Source: Actinomycetota bacterium | GTDB taxonomy: Bacteria > Actinomycetota > Thermoleophilia > Solirubrobacterales > Thermoleophilaceae | Reading direction: 5' to 3' | DNA length: 5,508 nucleotides | Assembly: GCA_005885165.1 (NCBI GenBank) | Contig: VAXR01000192.1 | Location: 1 to 5,508, forward strand | Shown here: positions 1-5,508 of the stretch, piece by piece | Layout: each line of letters starts with the position of its first letter | Position numbering within the stretch: the first letter of the stretch is position 1 | Made by a program: the position numbers and the translations under genes | Notes under the pieces: model-generated | What the model saw: only the letters and a program-made list of their open reading frames with translations | Database searches by the model: none | What the model was told of the DNA's origin: nothing

Positions 1-390
1 GATCTGCACGGGGCGAAGGGTCAGCCCGATCAGGCGGTCACCGCCACGGGCGGCATCATCCCGCCCGGGACGAGCCCGCCAGCCGCGAAGATCAACCTGG
101 CCGACAAGCTCCTGAAGGGCGGTAAGGTCCCGAAGTCCGTCGCCGGCGAGGATGCCGCCTTCTTCCTGGCCGAGCTTGGCAGCTACATCGAGCGCATGCA
201 CCAGGGCCAGTCCACGCCCAACCCGCTCGACTTCAAGCCGGCCGACTACCAGAAGGAGCTCCAGAAGGTCGGCCTCGCGACCGACTCGAAGGGCCGGATC
301 TACGTCAAGGATCCGGCGAAGTACTCCGGGGCCGTGCACAACTTCGGTGAGCCCGTCGGCAGCGGCAAGTCGCAGGGAGGCGGCAAGTGA
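1..390 (+). CDS. C-terminal part of a probable MCE-cluster protein (5' end outside window)
   Basis: The frame is open from the first base to the TGA at 388-390 and gives 129 residues, so this is the 3' end of a gene that begins upstream. The visible part has no MlaD domain, membrane helix or catalytic motif. It starts with a Gly/Pro/Ala-rich stretch, then a helical section (about residues 33-65, including AFFLAELGSYIERM), then a lysine-, glycine- and serine-rich tail ending GSGKSQGGGK. Such low-complexity tails are common after the helical region of actinobacterial MCE proteins. The stop overlaps the next gene's start by 4 nt (GTGA), which suggests translational coupling within one operon. 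The MCE assignment rests mainly on position before two clear MCE genes. It could instead be another envelope protein of the same operon. Confidence 0.6.
   Translation, partial: DLHGAKGQPDQAVTATGGIIPPGTSPPAAKINLADKLLKGGKVPKSVAGEDAAFFLAELGSYIERMHQGQSTPNPLDFKPADYQKELQKVGLATDSKGRIYVKDPAKYSGAVHNFGEPVGSGKSQGGGK
375..380 (+). promoter_or_regulatory. Ribosome binding site for the MCE gene at 387
   Basis: GGGAGG lies 6 nt before the GTG at 387, inside the last codons of the preceding gene. It supports GTG 387 as the start and a coupled GTGA stop/start overlap. Confidence 0.6.
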
Positions 391-1820
391 CGCGCGCGAT
401 CCGCAAGCACCTCGCCGACTTCATCGCCCTCACCGTGCTGTTCGCGATCGGGATTGGCGTGACCGGCTACATCATCTCCCAGCAGGAGTCGCGCCCGTAC
501 ATCCCGTTCCTCGAGAAGTCGCCGTTCAAGCTCAAGGCGGAGTTCTCCGACGCCCAGGCGGTCGTCCCGGGTCAGGGCCAGACCGTGCGGGTCGCGGGCG
601 TCGAGGTCGGGAAGATCTCCGGGGTCGATACCAAGAACGGCGTCGGGATCGTGACCATGGACCTGAACCGGGACATGATCGACAACCACGAGCTGACGGT
701 CCTCTCCGACGCCACCGCGACGCTCCGCCCGCGGACGGGCCTGAAGGACATGTTCGTCGAGCTCGACCCGGGCACGAGCGGGCACAAGCTCAAGGGCGGT
801 GCGACCCTCCCCGTCTCGGCGACCGAGCCGGACGTCGACCCCGATGAGTTCCTCTCGTCGCTCGACGCCGACACGCGCTCCTACCTGCAGCTGCTGATCA
901 ACGGCCTCGGCAAGGGCTTCCAGGGGCACGGGAAGGACCTGAACGCCACGTTCAAGGCGCTCGGCCCGACGCAGGAGGACCTCAAGCGGATCTCGACGGC
1001 GGTCGCCGCGCGCCACCACCAGCTCTCGCGGCTCGTCCACAACTACGGCGACCTGACGAACACGCTGGCCGACACCGACGGCCAGATCCAGCGGCTTGTG
1101 AACTCGTCCAACACCGTCCTGTCCGCGTTCGCGCAGGAGAACCAGAACATCTCCGCCGCTGTGTCGAAGCTGCCGGCGACGCTGTCGGTCACGCGCAACA
1201 CGCTCACGAAGCTCGGCCCGTACTCCGACCTCCTCGCCAGCTCGCTCAACTCGCTGCGGCCGGCCTTCCGCCAGCTCGACACGACCAACCACCAGGTGCT
1301 GCCGTTCGTGCAGGAGGCGGCGCCGATCATCCAGAACCAGATCCGCCCGTTCGTGCAGGTCGCGCGGCCGTACGTGCAGAACCTGCGCCCGGCCGCACAC
1401 GGGCTGCGGATCGCGACGCCCGACCTCGTGCAGGTGCTGTACGAGCTCAACCGCTTCTTCAACATGGCCGCGTTCAACCCGCACGGGCGCGAGGGCCTGC
1501 CGGCCTCCTGCATCACCAAGACGGGCTGCACGCCCGGTCCCGACACCGCGAAGGCGCGTGCGCGGGACGAGGGCTACCTCTACTGGGTCGGCTGGGTCGG
1601 CCACCTGACCGACAGTCTGTTCAGCACGAGCGACGCCGTCGGCCCGTTCCGGCGGTCCATCTTCGGCGTCAATTGCCAGACGATCCAAAACCAGGTGAAC
1701 ACCAACCTGGGCAGCGCTGGGCCGCTCGGCCCCGGGCTGAAGGGACTCTCATCGAGCGTCGAGAAGGCGCTCTTCGGCCTTACCGATGCGGTCGGCGTCG
1801 GAGGGATCTGCCACCCATGA
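387..1820 (+). CDS. MCE family protein (MlaD domain), membrane-anchored
   Basis: This complete 477-residue protein is predicted to be the substrate-binding or shuttle subunit of an MCE-type ABC transporter for lipids or other hydrophobic molecules, anchored in the inner membrane and facing outward. Residues 12-31 form one hydrophobic helix after a basic N-terminus (TRAIRKH). Residues 47-128 form the MlaD/MCE domain, with the typical RVAGVEVGKI core and GLKDMFVELDPG near its end. After the motif PDVDPDEFL come about 200 residues of predicted helix rich in Gln, Asn and Leu. This includes a 'PFVQ/PYVQ' repeat at 306-331. The tail is Gly/Pro-rich with cysteines at 375, 381, 430 and 475, which might form disulfides outside the cytoplasm. 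GTG 387 is chosen for its GGGAGG site and the 4-nt overlap with the gene before. The length fits actinobacterial MCE proteins. The transported substrate cannot be read from the sequence. Confidence 0.93.
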   Translation: MTRAIRKHLADFIALTVLFAIGIGVTGYIISQQESRPYIPFLEKSPFKLKAEFSDAQAVVPGQGQTVRVAGVEVGKISGVDTKNGVGIVTMDLNRDMIDNHELTVLSDATATLRPRTGLKDMFVELDPGTSGHKLKGGATLPVSATEPDVDPDEFLSSLDADTRSYLQLLINGLGKGFQGHGKDLNATFKALGPTQEDLKRISTAVAARHHQLSRLVHNYGDLTNTLADTDGQIQRLVNSSNTVLSAFAQENQNISAAVSKLPATLSVTRNTLTKLGPYSDLLASSLNSLRPAFRQLDTTNHQVLPFVQEAAPIIQNQIRPFVQVARPYVQNLRPAAHGLRIATPDLVQVLYELNRFFNMAAFNPHGREGLPASCITKTGCTPGPDTAKARARDEGYLYWVGWVGHLTDSLFSTSDAVGPFRRSIFGVNCQTIQNQVNTNLGSAGPLGPGLKGLSSSVEKALFGLTDAVGVGGICHP

Positions 1821-1873
1821 TCCGCCTCCCTGACACCGCGGCCTTGACCCCGACCGTAGGAGGCGAGCGCTAG
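1817..1873 (+). CDS. Possible 18-codon linker mini-ORF between two MCE genes
   Basis: An ATG at 1817 overlaps the upstream MCE stop (ATGA). It opens an 18-residue frame, MIRLPDTAALTPTVGGER, whose TAG at 1871-1873 shares one base with the next GTG start (TAGTG). A GGAGG at 1800-1804 lies 12 nt upstream, longer than usual for a ribosome binding site. The frame exactly bridges the 52-nt gap, so it could pass terminating ribosomes on to the next gene. I see no motif in the peptide, and in DNA this GC-rich a short open frame can arise by chance. A plain untranslated gap is the simpler reading. Confidence 0.25.
   Translation: MIRLPDTAALTPTVGGER
1858..1863 (+). promoter_or_regulatory. Strong ribosome binding site for the MCE gene at 1873
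   Basis: A perfect AGGAGG sits 9 nt before the GTG at 1873. It fixes that start in preference to the in-frame ATG at 1912 (residue 14), which would remove the basic N-terminus preceding the membrane helix. Confidence 0.75.
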
Positions 1874-3402
1874 TGCCGAAGAACGCTCCGAGCCTCCCGC
1901 GCATCGCCGCGATGGTGATCTTCGCGCTCGCGACGTTCGGCGTCCTGCTGTTCCTGTGGCTCTCGTTCGGCGGGCCGATCCCGCTGAAGCCGAAGCAGTA
2001 CCAGCTCAAGGTCGACTTCCCCGAGGCCACGACGCTGGCTCAGCAGGCCGACGTCCGGATCGCCGGGATCACCGTCGGAAAGGTGCTCTCGAAGAAGCTC
2101 GACAGGGGCGGCGACTCCACCACCGCCACGCTCGACATCGACCCGAAGTACACGCCGATCCCGAGCGACACGCGCGCGATCCTGCGCCAGAAGACGCTGC
2201 TCGGCGAGACCTACGTCGAGCTGACGCCCGGCAACCGCAAGCACGGCACGCTCCGCGACGGCGCCACGCTGCGCCGCTCGCAGGTCGAGCCGACCGTCGA
2301 GCTCGACGAGATCCTGCGGATCTTCGACCCGCAGACGAAGAAGGCCTTCCGCGACTGGGTCGCGGAGTCGGCGCAGTCGATCCGCGGCGAGGGCCAGGAC
2401 CTCAACTTCGCGCTCGGCAACCTGGGCGAGTTCGCCTCCTCCGGCGCCGGCGTCCTCAGCGTGCTGAACGCCCAGCACGACGCCGTCCAGCGCTTGATCC
2501 GCAACACGGGCGTCGTGTTCGCGGCGCTCAACCAGCGCTACGGGCAGCTGCACGACCTCGTCGTCAACTCCCAGCACACGTTCTCCGCGACCGCCGCCGA
2601 GCGGAACGCGCTGGCCCAGACGTTCTCGATCTTCCCGGTCTTCCTCGATGAGTCGAAGGCGACGCTCACCCGCCTGTCGGCGTTCGCGACCAACACCGAC
2701 CCGCTGATCAACGACCTGAAGCCCGTCGCCGACCAGCTCGGCCCGACGATCAACGACCTCGGCAACGTCGGCCCGCCGCTCGAGCGCCTGTTCAACAACC
2801 TGAAGCCGGTGATCCGGGTCTCGGGCAAGGACCTCCCGGCGGGAGCGCGCTTCCTGAAGGGTGCTATCCCGCTCTTCCACGGCCTGCACGCGTTCCTGCC
2901 CGAGCTCAACCCGATCCTGGCGTTTGCGAGCTTCTACCAGGACCCCGTCACCCACTTCTTCGTGAACGGCGGCGGGGCCACGCACTCCCAGCCGATCGGG
3001 CCGGGCCCGGGCGGCATCCCGCGCTACATGCTGCCGTTCGACGGATCGACCGGAAACGACAAGAGCTTCAGCTTCCAGCCACCGGGCAAGTCCAAGCCGA
3101 TTTGGGACCGCGGCAACGCCTACCTCGCGCCGAACATGTACAGGCGCGGCGTCCCGCTGGGCATGATCGAGACCTTCGACTGCCGCTCGGATCACCCGGG
3201 CGGCAACGGGACCACCGACCACGTCGGACGTAAGGATCCGGTCGACACCACCGCGATGCCGGGCGGCATGGAGCTCCCGCCGTGCTTCGTGGCGCCGCCG
3301 TCGCTGTTCGACGGCAAGCGGTTCGTGCGCCTGAACCGCGGCGAGGCACCGCTCGTGCCCGCGCCGTTCGGGCTGCAGGGCAACGTGCCGGCCACTCCGT
3401 AG
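1873..3402 (+). CDS. MCE family protein (MlaD domain), membrane-anchored
   Basis: This complete 509-residue MCE protein is a paralogue of its upstream neighbour and is probably another subunit of the same outward-facing transporter assembly. Residues 11-32 form a single hydrophobic helix after a short basic start (PKNAPSLPR). Residues 43-120 form the MlaD/MCE domain, with RIAGITVGKV and LLGETYVELTPG matching the neighbour's RVAGVEVGKI and LKDMFVELDPG. The motif PTVELDEILRIFDPQT follows, then a long helical region to about residue 345. The last 150 residues are Gly/Pro-rich, probably extended, with cysteines at 437 and 471. The start is fixed by AGGAGG at 1858-1863. Spacing to the gene before is 52 nt. 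The next gene follows after a short gap with no clear terminator, so whether the operon ends here is unclear. The substrate is unknown. Confidence 0.93.
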   Translation: MPKNAPSLPRIAAMVIFALATFGVLLFLWLSFGGPIPLKPKQYQLKVDFPEATTLAQQADVRIAGITVGKVLSKKLDRGGDSTTATLDIDPKYTPIPSDTRAILRQKTLLGETYVELTPGNRKHGTLRDGATLRRSQVEPTVELDEILRIFDPQTKKAFRDWVAESAQSIRGEGQDLNFALGNLGEFASSGAGVLSVLNAQHDAVQRLIRNTGVVFAALNQRYGQLHDLVVNSQHTFSATAAERNALAQTFSIFPVFLDESKATLTRLSAFATNTDPLINDLKPVADQLGPTINDLGNVGPPLERLFNNLKPVIRVSGKDLPAGARFLKGAIPLFHGLHAFLPELNPILAFASFYQDPVTHFFVNGGGATHSQPIGPGPGGIPRYMLPFDGSTGNDKSFSFQPPGKSKPIWDRGNAYLAPNMYRRGVPLGMIETFDCRSDHPGGNGTTDHVGRKDPVDTTAMPGGMELPPCFVAPPSLFDGKRFVRLNRGEAPLVPAPFGLQGNVPATP

Positions 3403-3463
3403 GGCGCTCGGGACCGTCGGGATTTTCTCCCTCTACCAGCGCGTCTCCACTCAGCAGATCCAC

Positions 3464-3680
3464 GTGCGCACGCTCGTCTCGTGGGGCTGCGTGCTGGTGG
3501 CGCTCGCCGCGGGCGTAAAGAAGGTCGCGCGCAGCTCGCGGCCGCTCCGCGACTGGATGTCGCGCGCGCCGCGCCGGGACGGAGCGGAGGAGGCGTGGCG
3601 GACGGCGGTCGGGCTGCCGCTCGAGTTCGTGTCGCGCTCGTGGTGGCAGCCGCTCGTGCTGATCGTCCTGCCGATCTCGA
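3464..3680 (+). pseudogene. Displaced 5' end of the adenylate cyclase gene, out of frame with the main body
   Basis: From GTG 3464 this frame encodes a plausible cyclase N-terminus: a short hydrophobic stretch (SWGCVLVALAAGV), a basic linker (KKVARSSRPLRDW), and then the segment [16 protein letters not shown] that also appears at the start of the downstream cyclase frame. At 3681 a second copy of the same 151 bp begins and shifts the register, so this frame becomes Ala/Arg-rich nonsense and stops at 4252. Removing one repeat joins it to the main body as one 487-residue protein. No good ribosome binding site precedes GTG 3464. The frame is open upstream to at least 3401 but has no other standard start there. 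Compared, from memory, with six-helix mycobacterial Rv1318c-type cyclases, a first membrane helix seems missing. The fragment reflects either a real frameshift or an assembly error. Confidence 0.6.
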
Positions 3681-3831
3681 CGCAGCTCGCGGCCGCTCCG
3701 CGACTGGATGTCGCGCGCGCCGCGCCGGGACGGAGCGGAGGAGGCGTGGCGGACGGCGGTCGGGCTGCCGCTCGAGTTCGTGTCGCGCTCGTGGTGGCAG
3801 CCGCTCGTGCTGATCGTCCTGCCGATCTCGA
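3530..3831 (+). repeat. Perfect 151-bp direct tandem duplication (3530-3680 and 3681-3831)
   Basis: The two units abut and are identical at all 151 positions by base-by-base comparison. The flanks differ at once: G3529 against A3680, and C3681 against T3832. The repeated tract is therefore exactly two units with no extra microhomology. Both copies encode the start of the cyclase ([14 protein letters not shown] through LIVLPIS), in two different frames because 151 = 3x50+1. Perfect identity means the duplication is very recent or artificial; 151 is also a common short-read length. Confidence 0.97.
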
Positions 3832-5078
3832 TCTTCGTTCCCGCCTACCTCGGGCTCCCGCCGTACTCGGCGCTCGTGGTGGCGGCCGGCGTGCTGGTGG
3901 CGGTCGTCTACGCGGCGATCCTCCACTTCTTCGCCTCCGAGCTGGCGCTGCGGCCGGTGATCGAGGACATCTTCCCCCACCTGCCCGACTCGTTCTCCGG
4001 AGTCGGCGTGGGCGCGCCGCTTCGCTGGAAGCTGCTCGGGGCGCTGCCGCTGATCAACGTGGTGACCGGCGTGGTGGTGAGCGGGCTCTCGAACTCGGAC
4101 CGCGGGCACATCGGCGCCCTGGGGCTCGACGTGGCGGTGGCGGTGGTCGTCGCCTTCACGATCTCGCTCGAGCTCACGCTGCTCGTGACGCGGTCGGTGA
4201 TCGCGCCCGTCCGCGACCTGCTCCAGGTGACCGAGCGGGTGCGGCGCGGTGACCTCTCCGCCAGGGCTCCGGTGCTCTCCGGTGACGAGCTCGGCGAGCT
4301 CTCGCGCAGCTTCAACGCGATGCTCGAGGGGCTCCAGGAGCGCGAACGCCTGCGCGAGGCGTTCGGGAGCTACGTCGATCCCGACGTCGCCGAGCGCGTA
4401 CTCGAGGAGGGCGCGATGCTCGAGGGCGAGGAGGCGGAGGTGTCGATCGTGTTCATCGACATCTGCGACTTCACGGCGTTCGCGGAACGCGCGAGCGCGC
4501 GTGAGACCGTCGCCTACCTCAACGACTTCTTCGGGCTCGTCGTACCGCTGTTGAACGAGCACGGCGGTCACGCGAACAAGTTCGTCGGCGACGGCGTGCT
4601 GGGCGTGTTCGGCGCGCCCGACCGGCTCTCCGATCACGCCGATCGGGCGCTGGCGGCCGCGTGCGCAGTCGCCATCGCCACCGAGGTCCGCTACGGCGAT
4701 GGCCTGCGCGCGGGCGTCGGCGTGAACTCCGGCCCGGTGTCGGCTGGGAGCATCGGCGGCGGCGGGCGTCTCGAGTTCACCGTGGTGGGCGACGCCGTGA
4801 ACGTGGCCGCGCGCGTCGAGCAGGCCACGCGCGAGCTCGGCGATCGCGTGCTGATCACCGAGGCCACCCGCTGCCTGTTGACGCGCGACTCGATCCCGCT
4901 CGAGCCGCGCGGCACCGTCGAGCTGAAGGGCAAGTCGGATCCGGTGCCGATCTGGTCACCGGACCTCGAGGGCGTCTCGCGGCTCTGGCCCGCGGTCGAG
5001 GAGACGGCCGTGTCGCTCGCATCCGAGGACGGCGACGAGCGGGCGGCCCGGGCGCTCCGGCATTCGTCGCTCGGTTAG
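3708..5078 (+). CDS. Class III adenylate cyclase with membrane helices and HAMP domain
   Basis: This 456-residue frame encodes a membrane cyclase predicted to make cAMP from ATP in the cytoplasm. Predicted membrane helices lie near residues 31-50, 53-76, 106-128 and 136-161. A HAMP domain follows (about 162-214, with APVRDLL and [14 protein letters not shown]), then the cyclase domain (about 243-415). Visible catalytic residues are the metal-binding D251 (FIDICDFT) and D295 (KFVGDG), K291 for adenine, N365 and R369 (GDAVNVAAR) for the transition state. T358 replaces the usual second adenine-contacting Asp, as in class IIIb enzymes. The architecture recalls mycobacterial Rv1318c-Rv1320c and Rv3645. 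ATG 3708 is the only standard start after the TGA at 3660-3662 that keeps the first helix, but it lacks a ribosome binding site and lies in the second copy of a 151-bp duplication. The native start is probably GTG 3464 or further upstream in the other frame. The catalytic half appears intact. Confidence 0.88.
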   Translation: MSRAPRRDGAEEAWRTAVGLPLEFVSRSWWQPLVLIVLPISIFVPAYLGLPPYSALVVAAGVLVAVVYAAILHFFASELALRPVIEDIFPHLPDSFSGVGVGAPLRWKLLGALPLINVVTGVVVSGLSNSDRGHIGALGLDVAVAVVVAFTISLELTLLVTRSVIAPVRDLLQVTERVRRGDLSARAPVLSGDELGELSRSFNAMLEGLQERERLREAFGSYVDPDVAERVLEEGAMLEGEEAEVSIVFIDICDFTAFAERASARETVAYLNDFFGLVVPLLNEHGGHANKFVGDGVLGVFGAPDRLSDHADRALAAACAVAIATEVRYGDGLRAGVGVNSGPVSAGSIGGGGRLEFTVVGDAVNVAARVEQATRELGDRVLITEATRCLLTRDSIPLEPRGTVELKGKSDPVPIWSPDLEGVSRLWPAVEETAVSLASEDGDERAARALRHSSLG

Positions 5079-5081
5079 CCT
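5076..5081 (+). promoter_or_regulatory. Candidate -10 element for leaderless transcription of the downstream gene
   Basis: TAGCCT fits the actinobacterial TAnnnT -10 pattern and ends 7 nt before the ATG at 5089, the spacing expected if transcription starts at the A of that ATG. Its first three bases are the cyclase stop codon. No ribosome binding site precedes ATG 5089, which is consistent with a leaderless start. No clear -35 box is visible (CGCTCC at 5053-5058), so support is limited. Confidence 0.35.
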
Positions 5082-5088
5082 GCGCGCG

Positions 5089-5508
5089 ATGTCGACCGAG
5101 GTGCGCCCCGCCGCCGCAGACCAGGCGACGCTGCATGGCGGGCGCCTCGTGGCCAGGCGGCTTCGCGCCGCCGGCGTGTCGAAGCTCTTCACGCTCTCCG
5201 GCGGCCATCTCTTCTCGATCTACGACGGGTGCCGGGAGGAGGGGATCGACATCGTGGACGTGCGCCACGAGCAGTCGGCCGGGTTCGCGGCCGAGGGATG
5301 GGCGAAGGCCACGCGCGAGGTGGGGGTGTGCGCCCTCACCGCCGGGCCTGGGGTGACCAACGGGATGTCGGCGATCGCCGCGGCGCAGGCGAACGGCTCG
5401 CCGGTCCTCGTGCTCGGCGGCCGCGCGCCCGCCGGGCGGTGGGGGATGGGCTCGCTCCAGGAGATCGACCACGTGCCGTTCGTCGCCCCGCTCACGAAGC
5501 TCGCCCGG
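5089..5508 (+). CDS. ThDP-dependent enzyme, acetolactate synthase (IlvG/Rv1820-like), N-terminal part
   Basis: The first 140 codons of a gene that runs off the window, against roughly 550 residues for a full family member. It encodes the N-terminal pyrimidine-binding domain of thiamine-diphosphate enzymes. Visible hallmarks are [18 protein letters not shown] (35-52), the catalytic Glu E61 in [17 protein letters not shown] (57-73), which activates the cofactor, the [10 protein letters not shown] turn (83-92) and [13 protein letters not shown] (119-131). From memory these segments closely resemble mycobacterial IlvG (Rv1820), annotated as an acetolactate synthase, which would condense two pyruvates (or pyruvate and 2-oxobutyrate) for branched-chain amino acid synthesis. 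Related enzymes include oxalyl-CoA decarboxylase and other decarboxylases; the part that would separate them is missing. ATG 5089 starts 10 nt after the cyclase stop with no ribosome binding site, suggesting leaderless or coupled translation. Confidence 0.88.
   Translation, partial: MSTEVRPAAADQATLHGGRLVARRLRAAGVSKLFTLSGGHLFSIYDGCREEGIDIVDVRHEQSAGFAAEGWAKATREVGVCALTAGPGVTNGMSAIAAAQANGSPVLVLGGRAPAGRWGMGSLQEIDHVPFVAPLTKLAR

Noticed and set aside
300..1688. Long minus-strand open frame antisense to the first complete MCE gene (462 codons)
   Set aside because: It is Arg/Val/Glu-rich with no recognisable domain and lies opposite a well-supported gene. High GC content makes such antisense frames common.
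1870..3222. Long minus-strand open frame antisense to the second MCE gene (450 codons)
   Set aside because: Low-complexity Arg/Glu/Val/Leu composition, no domain or convincing start, and it mirrors a clear MlaD-domain gene.
3419..3431. Small hairpin GGGA-TTTTC-TCCC as a terminator after the MCE operon
   Set aside because: The stem is only 4 bp with the T-run in the loop rather than after the stem, so it does not fit an intrinsic terminator.
3489..3902. 14-bp repeat GCGTGCTGGTGGCG at 3489 and 3889
   Set aside because: Both copies encode Val/Leu-rich hydrophobic helix segments with GC-preferred codons, so the match is probably a coding coincidence rather than a mobile-element or attachment site.
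3681..4252. Continuation of the GTG 3464 frame past the repeat to a stop at 4252
   Set aside because: After 3680 it is Ala/Arg/Gly-rich nonsense, while the other frame carries the conserved membrane and HAMP segments. It is an out-of-register reading.
3192..4637. Long minus-strand open frame across the duplication and cyclase (481 codons)
   Set aside because: His/Arg/Asp-rich shadow of the cyclase reading frame; the + strand carries HAMP and cyclase motifs over the same bases.

Overview
The window reads as chromosomal DNA of a very GC-rich actinobacterium. Nearly every third codon position is G or C, GTG starts are common, and genes sit tightly packed on the + strand. An MCE (mammalian cell entry) gene cluster, a Rv1318c-like membrane adenylate cyclase and an IlvG-like thiamine-diphosphate (ThDP) enzyme together suggest Actinomycetota, perhaps the Thermoleophilia/Solirubrobacterales. 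That placement is inference from gene content and base composition; no marker gene is present.

Layout. Positions 1-390 hold the C-terminal end of a gene, probably an MCE protein, cut by the window edge. It overlaps by 4 nt (GTGA) the next gene, 387-1820, a complete MCE/MlaD-domain protein. A second complete MCE protein follows at 1873-3402, with a strong AGGAGG ribosome binding site. The 52-nt gap between them is bridged exactly by an 18-codon mini-ORF (1817-1873). These genes look like the downstream part of an MCE transport operon. Its permease (YrbE/MlaE) and ATPase genes, if present, lie outside the window. MCE proteins are thought to form periplasm-spanning shuttles or tubes that carry lipids, sterols or other hydrophobic molecules to an ABC permease.

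Positions 3403-5078 hold a class III (IIIb-type) adenylate cyclase with four predicted membrane helices, a HAMP domain and a complete-looking catalytic domain. Its 5' end carries the most unusual structure here: a perfect 151-bp direct tandem duplication (3530-3680 and 3681-3831). Since 151 is not a multiple of three, the upstream coding sequence and the main frame are out of register. Removing one copy gives a continuous 487-codon gene from GTG 3464. The unit equals a common short-read length and the junction shows no microhomology, so an assembly artefact must be excluded before calling it a mutation or a reversible switch.

From 5089 to the window end lies the first 140 codons of a ThDP enzyme of the acetolactate synthase family, resembling mycobacterial IlvG (Rv1820). 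It begins 10 nt after the cyclase stop and may be leaderless, with a TAnnnT -10 element overlapping that stop codon.

I found no RNA genes, CRISPR arrays, insertion sequences or convincing terminators. Nothing here is clearly a new biological system; the duplication/frameshift in the signalling gene is the observation most worth checking.
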